NCBI GenBank assembly: GCA_964384525.1
Contig: CAYLKO010000004.1
Span: forward strand, 16,727 to 80,726
DNA from: SHZI01 sp964384525
Lineage (GTDB): Bacteria; Pseudomonadota; Gammaproteobacteria; Steroidobacterales; GCA-2729495
Length of the DNA: 64,000 nt
Direction of reading: 5' to 3'
Numbering within the stretch: position 1 is the first letter of the stretch; every line of letters starts with the position of its first letter. The notes under the pieces were generated by a model. It saw only the letters and a program-made list of their open reading frames with translations. It made no database searches and was not told where the DNA came from. Shown in pieces: positions 22,992 to 31,792 of the stretch. The translations under genes were made by a program, and so were the position numbers.

Positions 22992-25058
22992 GTGACCCGG
23001 CCCATGATCCTGGAAGTGGCTGTCGCGGCGCCCTTGATGGGGCTGTTCGACTACCTGCCGCCCGTCGATTGGCCGGCTGATGCCCCGGACGGGCTTTGCC
23101 TCGGCATGCGCGTCAAGGTGCCTTTCGGCCGCAGCACTCGAATTGGCCTGATCATGGGCGTGAAAACGCAGAGCGATGTGCCGGTGGAACGGCTGCGGCC
23201 GGTGCAGGCCATCGTCGATCGCGAGCCGGTGCTGCCGGATGACTTGTTGCGTCTGCTGACGTGGGCTTCGGCCTACTACCAGCACCCACCAGGCGAGGTC
23301 GTCGCGGCCGCACTGCCCAAGGCGCTCCGCACCGGCAAGGCGCTGGCCCCCGGACTCAAGGCGAAGCGACGGGGCAAATCCCGCGAACCCGTGGCGCCGG
23401 ACGGCGACAGCGCAGGCGCGCCACCAACCCTGAACGCCGATCAGCAGGCAGCGGTTGCCGCCATCAACGCCGCCGAGGGATTTCATTGCTTTCTGCTGGA
23501 TGGCATCACCGGCAGCGGCAAGACGGAAGTCTATCTGCAATGCATCCAGCAACAGCTGGCTGCCGGCCGCCAGTGCCTGGTGCTGGTGCCGGAGATCGGG
23601 CTGACGCCCCAACTGCTGGCGCGGTTTCGCCAGCGCTTTCCCGCTCAGGCAGCCGCCGGCGGCATCGCGGTTCTGCATTCAGGTCTCGCCGACGGTGCGC
23701 GCCTGCAGGCGTACTCCGCGGCGCGCGACGGCTCGGCCGCCATCGTCATTGGCACCCGGTCAGCCATATTCACGCCACTCAAGCAGCCGGGACTCATCGT
23801 GGTCGATGAAGAGCACGACGCGAGCTACAAGCAGCAGGACGGATTCCGCTATTCAGCACGCGACCTGGCTGTGTGGCGGGCACGAACGCTCCAGGTGTCC
23901 GTGGTGCTGGGCTCGGCCACGCCGGCCCTGGAATCGGTGGAGAATGCCCGCGCCGGCCGTTACCGGCATCTGCTGCTGCGGCAGCGGGCCGGCGGCGCCG
24001 TCAGCCCCACGGTACATGTGGTGGACATGCGGGCCCAGGCGGCGACCGCCGGCCTGAGCCAACCACTGCTGAATGCCGTACGTGCGCACCTGGAAAACGA
24101 TGGGCAGGTACTGATCTTTCTCAATCGCCGCGGTTACGCGCCCACCCTCGTCTGCATCGGTTGCGGACTCGTGGTGAGCTGCGAGCGTTGCGACGCGCGC
24201 ATGGTTCTGCACCAGCGCCGCGGGCGCATCAGCTGTCATCACTGCGGCAGCGACCGGCCGCGACCGGCAGACTGTGCGGTTTGCCACGCCGAACTGCGAC
24301 CGGTGGGCCAGGGCACGGAGCGCGTGGAAGAGGCCCTGGAACGGACGTTCCCCGACCATCCGCTGGAGCGCATCGATCGCGACACCACCCGGCGACGCGG
24401 CGAGATCGAGCGGCGGCTGGCGCGGGTCCATTCAGCCGAGGCGCGTCTTCTGCTCGGCACGCAGATGCTCACCAAGGGACATGACTTTCCTGGCGTCACG
24501 CTGGTGGGCATCGTCGATGCCGACCAGGGCTTGTTCGGCACGGATTTTCGCAGCGCCGAGCGCCTGGCGCAGACTTTCATCCAGGTGGCGGGCCGGGCCG
24601 GGCGGGCCGAGCGGCCTGGCGAAGTCTGGTTGCAAACCCTGTTTCCGGATCACCCGCTGCTCCGTGTGCTGATCAGCCAGGGCTACGGCGCGTTTGCAGA
24701 ACTCGCCCTCGAGGAACGCCAGCGGACGGGCTGGCCACCGTGGTCGGCGCTGGCCCTGCTGCGCGCCGAAGCATCACGACGGGAAGTGGTCTTCGCCTTC
24801 CTCGAAGCAGCGGCGGCCGCTGCCCGGTCGGTGGCGACTGCGCCGAATCCCGCCATGCAATCACTGCGGGTGCTCGGCCCGGCAGCCGCACCGATGGAGC
24901 GTCGCTCCGGCAGATATCGCGGTCAGTTGCTGTTGCAGGCGGATGTCCGCCGCGAGTTGCATCGCTGCCTGCCGGCACTCCGCGCCGCCATCACGGAACT
25001 GCCCACCCAGCGCCATGTGCGCTGGAGTCTGGATGTTGATCCCGCGGAACTGTTCTAG
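22992..25058 (+). CDS. priA: primosomal protein N' (replication restart helicase)
   Basis: PriA, 688 residues, restarts stalled replication forks by loading the primosome. It has an N-terminal DNA-binding domain (about 1-105), Walker A ITGSGKTEVY (about 172-181), the helicase DEEH box (about 272-275, VVDEEHDASYKQQDGFRYSARD), the zinc-binding cysteine clusters (about 388-430, CIGCGLVVSCERCDARM and CHHCGS...CAVCHAEL) and a helicase C domain with VAGRAGRAERPGEVWLQT. The start GTG 22992 abuts the DnaA palindrome; an in-frame ATG at 23004 is an alternative. Confidence 0.96.
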   Translation: MTRPMILEVAVAAPLMGLFDYLPPVDWPADAPDGLCLGMRVKVPFGRSTRIGLIMGVKTQSDVPVERLRPVQAIVDREPVLPDDLLRLLTWASAYYQHPPGEVVAAALPKALRTGKALAPGLKAKRRGKSREPVAPDGDSAGAPPTLNADQQAAVAAINAAEGFHCFLLDGITGSGKTEVYLQCIQQQLAAGRQCLVLVPEIGLTPQLLARFRQRFPAQAAAGGIAVLHSGLADGARLQAYSAARDGSAAIVIGTRSAIFTPLKQPGLIVVDEEHDASYKQQDGFRYSARDLAVWRARTLQVSVVLGSATPALESVENARAGRYRHLLLRQRAGGAVSPTVHVVDMRAQAATAGLSQPLLNAVRAHLENDGQVLIFLNRRGYAPTLVCIGCGLVVSCERCDARMVLHQRRGRISCHHCGSDRPRPADCAVCHAELRPVGQGTERVEEALERTFPDHPLERIDRDTTRRRGEIERRLARVHSAEARLLLGTQMLTKGHDFPGVTLVGIVDADQGLFGTDFRSAERLAQTFIQVAGRAGRAERPGEVWLQTLFPDHPLLRVLISQGYGAFAELALEERQRTGWPPWSALALLRAEASRREVVFAFLEAAAAAARSVATAPNPAMQSLRVLGPAAAPMERRSGRYRGQLLLQADVRRELHRCLPALRAAITELPTQRHVRWSLDVDPAELF

Positions 25059-25110
25059 AATTCCGCGCATTCCCGCCTCTACGCCTGTCTCAAGGATTCC
25101 ATCGCTGCCC

Positions 25111-26868
25111 ATGCAGATCAGTTCCCATATCGCGCAGGTCGTGTGCCATGCGCTCGACTGGCCAGCCGAGCGGTGCCCGGAAATCGAAGCCGGATTGACC
25201 GCGCCGCCCGACCCGACTCTTGGCGATGTTTCCTTCCCGTGTTTTTCGCTGGCAAAAGAACGGCGGATGGCTCCGAACCAGATCGCCGGCATGCTTGCCG
25301 GACGCGTGGTTGCAGATGAGATCGTCAGCCGGGCAGCAGCCACCGGGCCCTATCTCAACCTGTTTCTGAATCGCGGCAATGTCAGCACCCGGGTGCTCGG
25401 CGGGATCCGGCAGAATCCGGACACCTACGGCAGCCGCGATCTGGGTCGTGGGCAGACCATGGTGCTGGACTTCTCCGCGCCCAATATCGCGAAACCCTTT
25501 CACTTCGGCCATCTGCGATCGACGAATCTCGGCGCCGACCTGGCCCGGATCTTTGCCTTCCAGGGCTGGCGGGTCGTGCGCAGGAATTATCTCGGCGACT
25601 GGGGAACCCAGTTCGGCCTCGTGATCTGGGCCTGGCAGCAATGGGGCGAGGAGCCGGCTCTCGAGGCCCGGGCCATCGACTATCTGGTCGAGCTGTATGT
25701 CCGCGCCAACCGGGCGAGCGAGGCGGATCCGGCGGTCAGGGAAAGCGCCCGCCAGCTGTTTCTGCGCCTGGAGCAGGGTGATCCGGACATCGTCCATCTG
25801 TGGCAGCGATTTCGCACGCTGTCGCTCGAGGGTTTTCACCGGACTTACGCCCGCCTGGGGATCGAGTTCGACTCCTACGACGGCGAGTCGGCCATGAACA
25901 GCAAGGTGCAACCGGTCATCGCACGCTTCCTCGCGGCCGGCGTGGCCCGGGAATCGCAGGGCGCCATCGTGGTCGACGTGGCCGATGCTCTGGGTCGGGA
26001 GATCGCCCCCTGCATGCTGCAGAAATCCGATGGCGCATCGACGTACGCGGCCCGCGATTGTGCGGAGGCGATCGACCGCTGGGAGCGCCATCGCTTTGCC
26101 GCGAACATCTATGTGGTGTCCCGCCAGGAAGATCATTTCGCCCAGGTGTTTGCGGCACTGGGCAAGCTGGCCGCCGCCGAGGGCTGGGCCGATGACTGGC
26201 CGACGTTGTGCGAGAACGTGAGCTTCGGCTACGTGCGCGGCATGTCCACGCGCAAGGGTGAAGCCGTGTGGCTGGAGGCCGTGCTGGACGAGGCGCGCGA
26301 TCGCGCGGCCCGTTACCGCGAAGAGCGGGCGGCCGCCGGCAACCGCGGTGCGCCGGAACTGCCGGTGGCGGAGCAGCTCGACATCAGCGAGGCGGTGGGC
26401 CAGGCGGCGCTGCTGTATTTCGATGTGTCGTCACGCCGGATGACCGACGTGACCTTCGACTGGGACACGGTCCTGCAATTCGAAGGCAATACCGGCCCCT
26501 ACCTGCAATACAGTCATGCCCGCATGAGCGGCATCTTCCGCAAATCGACCGGGGCAGACTGGCTGGGAACGCCCGCGGACGATGATGCCGGCCGGCTCGT
26601 CGCCGATGAAGAGTGGGCCGTGATCCGGAAGTTGCGCGGCTTCGGCCCCGCGCTGACCCGGGCAGCCGTGCAGCGTGAGCCTTTCGAGCTTGCTCACTAT
26701 CTGTATGAACTCTGCAGCGTGTTCAATGCGTTCTACAACCGCCATGTCGTGCTCGACGAGGCGGACCCGGCGCGCAGCCGGGCCCGGCTGGCGCTCGTGG
26801 GGGGTGTCCGGACGGTGCGGGGCCGCGGCCGCGAACTGCTGGGAATCCGCGCGCTGGAGCACATGTAG
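25111..26868 (+). CDS. argS: arginyl-tRNA synthetase
   Basis: Class I synthetase of 585 residues. It has an N-terminal Add-1 domain, the HIGH-type motif FHFGHLRSTN (about residue 130), a KMSK-like loop MSTRKGEAVWL (about 378) and a C-terminal anticodon-binding helical domain ending GIRALEHM. It charges tRNA-Arg in the cytoplasm. The ATG 25111 lies about 50 bp after priA. Its stop shares one base with the GTG of the SPOR gene, so priA-argS-SPOR look cotranscribed, as in many gammaproteobacteria. Confidence 0.97.
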   Translation: MQISSHIAQVVCHALDWPAERCPEIEAGLTAPPDPTLGDVSFPCFSLAKERRMAPNQIAGMLAGRVVADEIVSRAAATGPYLNLFLNRGNVSTRVLGGIRQNPDTYGSRDLGRGQTMVLDFSAPNIAKPFHFGHLRSTNLGADLARIFAFQGWRVVRRNYLGDWGTQFGLVIWAWQQWGEEPALEARAIDYLVELYVRANRASEADPAVRESARQLFLRLEQGDPDIVHLWQRFRTLSLEGFHRTYARLGIEFDSYDGESAMNSKVQPVIARFLAAGVARESQGAIVVDVADALGREIAPCMLQKSDGASTYAARDCAEAIDRWERHRFAANIYVVSRQEDHFAQVFAALGKLAAAEGWADDWPTLCENVSFGYVRGMSTRKGEAVWLEAVLDEARDRAARYREERAAAGNRGAPELPVAEQLDISEAVGQAALLYFDVSSRRMTDVTFDWDTVLQFEGNTGPYLQYSHARMSGIFRKSTGADWLGTPADDDAGRLVADEEWAVIRKLRGFGPALTRAAVQREPFELAHYLYELCSVFNAFYNRHVVLDEADPARSRARLALVGGVRTVRGRGRELLGIRALEHM

Positions 26869-27452
26869 TGGCGCCTGCGGCCAGGCGACGCAAGCGACGC
26901 AGTGGTCGCCGTCGCAGCGGGAGCAGCGGCCTGCCGCGCGGTGCGGCGATGGGCACCCTGCTGCTGGTGGCGGTGCTCGGGCTGGGCTGGTTCTTTAGAT
27001 CGGTGCTCGTGACGGCGCCGGACCTCGGACAGCCTGATGCTCCAGCTGCAGAACCTGCGGTCAAGGCAAAACCCGATCAAGCCAGGCAGGCCACCGCACC
27101 GGCAACCGGCGAGCACGAACGCTTCGAGTTCTACGACATGCTGCCCGAGGCCCAGGTGGACGTGAACGTGCCGCCACCGGCACGACCCGCCACCACGCCG
27201 CCGCCGGTGTCCGTGCCCGGCATCTATGTCATCCAGGCCGGCGCCTACCCGAACTACGCGGAGGCGGACAAGGTGAAGGCGCGGCTGGCGCTGCTGGGCA
27301 TCGTCGCAGCCATCCAGAAGGTGGAAAACAAGGGGGCCGTCTTTCATCGCGTGCGCATCGGGCCCATCAATGACCTGCGCGAGCTGAATCGGGTTCGTGG
27401 CCGCTTGCGCGACAGTCGCATCGAGTATCTGGTGATACCGGTCAGTGACTAG
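26868..27452 (+). CDS. SPOR domain protein (FtsN-like)
   Basis: Protein of 194 residues with a very basic cytosolic N-terminus (RRRKRRSGRRRSG), one membrane helix (about 25-45, AAMGTLLLVAVLGLGWFF), a Pro/Ala-rich periplasmic linker, and a C-terminal SPOR domain (about 118-192, from GIYVIQAGAYPNYAEADKVK) that binds denuded septal peptidoglycan. The layout and the position after argS are those of FtsN-type division proteins. Classical FtsN is longer, so I leave the symbol open. Start is GTG overlapping the argS stop. Confidence 0.87.
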   Translation: MAPAARRRKRRSGRRRSGSSGLPRGAAMGTLLLVAVLGLGWFFRSVLVTAPDLGQPDAPAAEPAVKAKPDQARQATAPATGEHERFEFYDMLPEAQVDVNVPPPARPATTPPPVSVPGIYVIQAGAYPNYAEADKVKARLALLGIVAAIQKVENKGAVFHRVRIGPINDLRELNRVRGRLRDSRIEYLVIPVSD

Positions 27453-27458
27453 GCTGCC

Positions 27459-28814
27459 TCAGTCCTCTTCCGCCATCTGCCGGAAGTCGACGCCGAGCGC
27501 CCGCAGTTTCCGATACAGATGCGTGCGCTCCATGCCCACCCGTTTCGCCAGCTGGCCGACGCGCCCACCGCACAGTGCGAGCTGCTGGGTCAGGTAGGCC
27601 CGTTCAAACTTCTCGCGCGCCTCGCGCAAGGGCAGGCTCAGGAGATCCTGCTTGACCAGCGGTTCAGGGCTGCTGCCAGCCGGCGTCAGCTGCAGCTCCA
27701 GCTCGGCGAGTTCGATCTCTTCCGGACCACCGGCAACCAGCAAGCGGCGCACCAGATTGCCAAGCTCCCGGACGTTGCCCGGCCAGGGGTAGTGACGCAG
27801 GCGGTTCTGGGCCGCCAGTCCAAAGCGCCGGAAGGGCAGGTCTTCGTCATCGACCAAACGATCGACCGCATAGCGCAGCAGTTCGGGCACATCCTCATGG
27901 CGATCGCGCAGCGGTGGCACGCGCAATTCGAGCACGGCAAGCCGCGACAGCAGTTCGGGCAGCACGAGGCCGCCGGGATCCGGGGCGAGCGATGCCATCA
28001 CGCGCAGATCCAGCGGTATCGACGTGGATTCGCCCAGCCGCACGAAGCTGCCCTGCTCCAGCGTTCCGGCCAGCAGCCGCTGGGCCTCGAGGCACAGGTC
28101 CTGCAGGTCGCGGATGAACAGGGTGCCGCCCGCCGCCTGCTCCAGGGCGCCGGGCTGTGCTTCTCCCTGCTGCACACAGCCGAAGAGCAGCGTGGCGGCG
28201 TTCTCGGCAGGCACGGCGGCGCCCGTGAGGGCCACGAAGGGACGGGGCGAATGGCTCGCCAGATCATGCAGATAGTGGGCCAGCACCGTGCGCCCGGCTC
28301 CTGACTCGCCGACGATCAGCACCGGCTCGGAGCGCTTGGCAACCGAGGCCGCCTGATCACGCAGGGCGCGCATCAGGTGGCCGCGGCCACCGGGCGCCAG
28401 CCGCTTGGGCAACAGGGTGCGCACGGCCGACTTCCTGGACTCGGGAGTCTTGTCCAGCGCGCGCTCAACGGTGCGCAGCAGTTTGGCCAGCGACAGCGGC
28501 TTCTCCACAAAGTCCACGGCGCCCAGCCGGGTGGCTTCCACCGCGGTTTCCACCGTGCCGTGCCCCGAGAGGATCACCACCGGGCAGCGGGGCGAACCGG
28601 CCCGCGCCCATTCCCTGAGCAAGGTGATGCCGTCCACGTCCGGCATCCAGACATCCAGCAGGATGAGATCGGGCCGCTCCCGGCCAACCTCGGCGCGGGC
28701 GGCGGCGGCGTCGGCGGCCACGCTGACTGCATAGCCCTCGTCCACCAGAATGTCGCTGATCGTCGTGCGGATGTCTTCTTCGTCGTCGACCACCAGGATA
28801 TGTGCGGCATTCAT
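27459..28814 (-). CDS. ntrX: NtrX-type response regulator with degenerate AAA+ domain
   Basis: Protein of 451 residues with three domains. The receiver (1-120) has Asp54 in LILLDVWMPD. The AAA+ domain (about 145-370) has lost key motifs: Walker A reads GESGAGRT with Arg175 for Lys, the GAFTGA sigma-54 contact loop is absent (LLFGCVQQGEAQPGALEQA), and Walker B reads GGTLFIRDL instead of GGTLFLDEI. The arginine-finger region (PPLRDRHEDVPELL) and PWPGNVREL remain. A Fis-type HTH ends the protein (GGRVGQLAKRVGMERTHLYRKLRALG). Its start overlaps the ntrY stop by 4 bp. It probably regulates without sigma-54 activation. Confidence 0.9.
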   Translation of the reverse strand: MNAAHILVVDDEEDIRTTISDILVDEGYAVSVAADAAAARAEVGRERPDLILLDVWMPDVDGITLLREWARAGSPRCPVVILSGHGTVETAVEATRLGAVDFVEKPLSLAKLLRTVERALDKTPESRKSAVRTLLPKRLAPGGRGHLMRALRDQAASVAKRSEPVLIVGESGAGRTVLAHYLHDLASHSPRPFVALTGAAVPAENAATLLFGCVQQGEAQPGALEQAAGGTLFIRDLQDLCLEAQRLLAGTLEQGSFVRLGESTSIPLDLRVMASLAPDPGGLVLPELLSRLAVLELRVPPLRDRHEDVPELLRYAVDRLVDDEDLPFRRFGLAAQNRLRHYPWPGNVRELGNLVRRLLVAGGPEEIELAELELQLTPAGSSPEPLVKQDLLSLPLREAREKFERAYLTQQLALCGGRVGQLAKRVGMERTHLYRKLRALGVDFRQMAEED

Positions 28815-31111
28815 GCTCTTTCCCTCGGTTGCTCGGGATGGACGGCGCGCAGATCCCGGACCACATCACGACCCGTCGCCGTGATCGGCCGCCGCACGAC
28901 CAGACGCGCACCCCGTTCGGGCAGATTCTCGGCGGCTACCGTGCCGCCATGTTCCTCCACCAGTTTTTTCACGATTGCCAGGCCGAGTCCAGTGCCCTTT
29001 TTCTTGCTGGTTACATAAGGTTCGAAAATCCGCGTCAGGACGTCGGCGGCAAAGCCGGGCCCATTGTCGGTCACGCTGATTTCCGCGTACTCCCGCTGCG
29101 GCGCTTTATCCCCATTGGGACTGCGACGGGCGGCAATCTCCACCAGGCCGTCAGCCCGGCCTTCGAGCGCCTCCTGGGCGTTGCGGATCAGGTTGTGCAG
29201 CAGCTGGCGCACCCGCACGGCATCGGCTTCGATTTCCAGGTCGGGCTCGAGCGCCAGCGTTATCCGCGGCTGGCTTTCCTGCGAGCGGTACAGCCACGCA
29301 ACCTCCCGCACGAGCTGGGTCAGATCAACCCGGGCGATGTTGACCTGCGGCACCTGGGCATATTCACTGAAGGCGTTGACCATATCGCGCATCGCCTCGA
29401 CCTGCTGGACTATCGTGTGCGTGGAGCGATCGAGGATCTGTGCGTCTTCCTCGGCCATTTGCGGCAGATAGCGGCGCCGGATCCGCTCGGCCGCCAGTCG
29501 AATGGGCGTCAGCGGATTCTTGATTTCATGGGCGAGCCGTCGGGCAACCTCGCCCCAGGCGGCATCCCGCTGGGCCACCAGCAGATCCGTGACATCGTCA
29601 AAGACCACGATGCCGCCGGAAGCCATCTCCGGCCCGCCCGGCGGATCACCCTGCATGCCGGGCGCCAGTTCCCTGGGCAGCGCAGAACTGGCGCAGTTCA
29701 GTATGCGCCTCATCGAGTCCGTGTTCAGCACGATCTGCCCGCGCCACTCGCGTTGCTCGCCCAGAAGGTGCGGGTGGCACTCGGCGATGAACTGGGCAGC
29801 CAGCGGGCCGGTGGCGGCGATCTGTTCCAGCGACTGGCCGACGCGCGAGGCAAGATCGACGCCGAGAATTTCACCCGCCGCCACATTGGCAATGCGGATC
29901 TGGCCGTTCGGATCGCTGGCGATGACGCCCGTGGACAGGTTGCCCAGCACCGCAGCGAGGCTCGCCCGCTCTTTTTCCAGCTGCTGCTGGCTGATGCGAC
30001 TCTCCTCGCGGGCGCGGCCGAGCCGCTCGATCATTCCGTTGAACGACTCGATCAGAAAGCCCACCTCATCGGCCGTGCCGGGCTTCAGGCGGGTGTCGAA
30101 GTCGCCCTTTGCCACCGCTTCCGTCCCGGCTGCCAGCGATTCGATGGGCGCCGCGAGACGGCGGGCCAGATAGAAGGCGCCGGCCGCTGCCGCCAGCAGC
30201 GACAACATCAGCACCAGCGACAGGGTCAGCGTCAGGTTGTCCTTGAGCGGATCACGCAGGAAGCGCAGTTCGGCGTAACGGGTATAGGTGTCCTCAACGG
30301 CATCGACCAGCCGGCCCTGCCGGTTGCTGATCGGGAATACCGCCTGCAGATAGCGCGACTGGACGGCCGGGTCGTCGGCCCCGATGCCGGCTGGATGATC
30401 CGGAATGATGACTGCCGAGCGGATCTGGTAACGCGCACCGCCGAGCGGTTCCAGCGCCACGAAGCGCTGGCGGTGCCGAAGCTGGTTCACGACGTCCTCG
30501 GACAGGCTGGGCGGCAGGGCATCAGCGCGCACGCTCGAGGCCTCGACGTGCAGGTCCGACATGAACACCGTCAGTTCTTCCGCGCCGGCGTCGGCGCGCA
30601 GCACATTCAGGGCGCGGGCGAGCGCGGCCCCGTCCAGATCGCCGATGGCGCCGGCCAGCGCCCCGGTTTGCAGCAGGCGGGAATTTGCCTGGACGTCGAG
30701 CGCCTCGCGACTGAAGCGCAGGGCCGAGGACAACTCCTGCTCCAGATCGGTATCGAACCAGCTGTCGATCCCGCCGTGCAGAAACTGCAGGGCGAATACA
30801 TAGACCACCAGCAGCGGCGCCAGCGTCAGGCCAACGAACATGGCCACGAGCCGGGCCCGCAGGCGCGCACCGGGGGCCCGACGCCGGTAATCGCGAACGA
30901 GGCGGAACAGATTGAAGCAGATGAGGCCCAGCAGCACGACGGCGGCGGCGGCGTTGATGACCAGCAGCAGCACATGCCGTTGCCCGAAGTCGGCGAGGCT
31001 GGGCGCGTAGCGGCCCAGCAGCACCAGCGCGACGATGCCCAGGAGCACGCCACCGCCGGCGGCGCCGGTCGTGAGGTAGCGTCGCAGCGGCACTGCCGTG
31101 TGCCGGATCAC
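28811..31111 (-). CDS. ntrY: NtrY-type sensor histidine kinase
   Basis: Membrane kinase of 766 residues. Three helices lie near the N-terminus (about 17-33, 46-67, 87-109), followed by a large periplasmic loop, another helix near 290-312 and a HAMP domain (RRLAAPIESLAAGTEAVAKGDF). A PAS-like segment follows. The H-box is ARRLAHEIKNPLTPIRLAAE (His about 528), with N-box NLIRNAQEAL, G1 VTDNGPGF and G2 KGTGLGLAIVKKL. It should phosphorylate NtrX. It overlaps the DUF4390 gene upstream and ntrX downstream by 4 bp each. The signal is unknown. Confidence 0.95.
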   Translation of the reverse strand: MIRHTAVPLRRYLTTGAAGGGVLLGIVALVLLGRYAPSLADFGQRHVLLLVINAAAAVVLLGLICFNLFRLVRDYRRRAPGARLRARLVAMFVGLTLAPLLVVYVFALQFLHGGIDSWFDTDLEQELSSALRFSREALDVQANSRLLQTGALAGAIGDLDGAALARALNVLRADAGAEELTVFMSDLHVEASSVRADALPPSLSEDVVNQLRHRQRFVALEPLGGARYQIRSAVIIPDHPAGIGADDPAVQSRYLQAVFPISNRQGRLVDAVEDTYTRYAELRFLRDPLKDNLTLTLSLVLMLSLLAAAAGAFYLARRLAAPIESLAAGTEAVAKGDFDTRLKPGTADEVGFLIESFNGMIERLGRAREESRISQQQLEKERASLAAVLGNLSTGVIASDPNGQIRIANVAAGEILGVDLASRVGQSLEQIAATGPLAAQFIAECHPHLLGEQREWRGQIVLNTDSMRRILNCASSALPRELAPGMQGDPPGGPEMASGGIVVFDDVTDLLVAQRDAAWGEVARRLAHEIKNPLTPIRLAAERIRRRYLPQMAEEDAQILDRSTHTIVQQVEAMRDMVNAFSEYAQVPQVNIARVDLTQLVREVAWLYRSQESQPRITLALEPDLEIEADAVRVRQLLHNLIRNAQEALEGRADGLVEIAARRSPNGDKAPQREYAEISVTDNGPGFAADVLTRIFEPYVTSKKKGTGLGLAIVKKLVEEHGGTVAAENLPERGARLVVRRPITATGRDVVRDLRAVHPEQPRERA

Positions 31112-31785
31112 GGCAGGGACTCCGGCTGCGGACCCGGCTCCTGATCCACTGGCTGGCGCAGGGGCCAGTGATACCAGTCGCTTTCCAGCGTGAAGTCGTC
31201 ATCCCAGAAAGCCAGCATCCGCAAGGGTCCCGGCAGCTGTTGCTGATCCAGGACGGCGCGCAGGCCCACCTCGTATTGCAGGCTGTCGTCGATGAGCGCG
31301 GCATCGATGAGGGGCAGGGCCGTGATGCGGCCCAGATCATTGAGCGCCGCAAACAACGTGGTATGCGCCTGCTGGTCGCCGCTGTTCTTGTTGCGCACCA
31401 GATAGCCGCGCGCCAGCGGTTGCCAGGACAGCTCGAACTGCTGGCGCAGCGATGCCACGGCGGCATTGAACCACCAGCGCCGCGTTTCGCTCACTTCAAC
31501 CTGCAGCTCGAAGGTCAGGGGAATGCCACTTTGCAGGGCGTTCAGGGTTTCGCGGTTCAGCCGATAATCAATCCGCGCGTGCAGATACCAGACACCGGCT
31601 TCGAGCCGCGTGCCGGCATCGCGGATTTCCAGGCCGGTTTCCTGGGCGTGGGCAGCGCCGGGCCACAGTGCTGTCGACAGGCCCGTCAACAGAAGCAGGC
31701 AGGCGAGGAACAGCGTGGCGGAATGGCCATCGCGGCCCGCCTTCTGCCCGGGCACGCCCCTGCTGTTGCCGGATATGGCCATCAC
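31108..31785 (-). CDS. DUF4390 domain protein
   Basis: Secreted or periplasmic protein of about 225 residues with a signal peptide (ATLFLACLLLLTGLSTALWPGAAHA). The body matches the DUF4390 layout: a beta-rich first half (LEIRDAGTRLEAGVWYLHARIDYRLN) and conserved QPLARGYLVRNK, followed by FWDDDFTLESDWYHWPL near the end. This gene is regularly found between rsmB and ntrY in gammaproteobacteria, which suggests a shared envelope-sensing function with NtrYX; this is inference. Confidence 0.85.
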   Translation of the reverse strand: MMAISGNSRGVPGQKAGRDGHSATLFLACLLLLTGLSTALWPGAAHAQETGLEIRDAGTRLEAGVWYLHARIDYRLNRETLNALQSGIPLTFELQVEVSETRRWWFNAAVASLRQQFELSWQPLARGYLVRNKNSGDQQAHTTLFAALNDLGRITALPLIDAALIDDSLQYEVGLRAVLDQQQLPGPLRMLAFWDDDFTLESDWYHWPLRQPVDQEPGPQPESLP

Positions 31786-31792
31786 CGGATAT

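Noticed and set aside
29020..29035. ggttcgaaa motif resembling a tRNA T-loop
   Set aside because: It lies inside ntrY and no cloverleaf can be drawn around it. I found no tRNA or rRNA gene in the window.
28802..31144. A 780-codon open frame opposite ntrY
   Set aside because: Antisense shadow of an intact histidine kinase gene; low-complexity His/Arg/Gln-rich translation and no domain.
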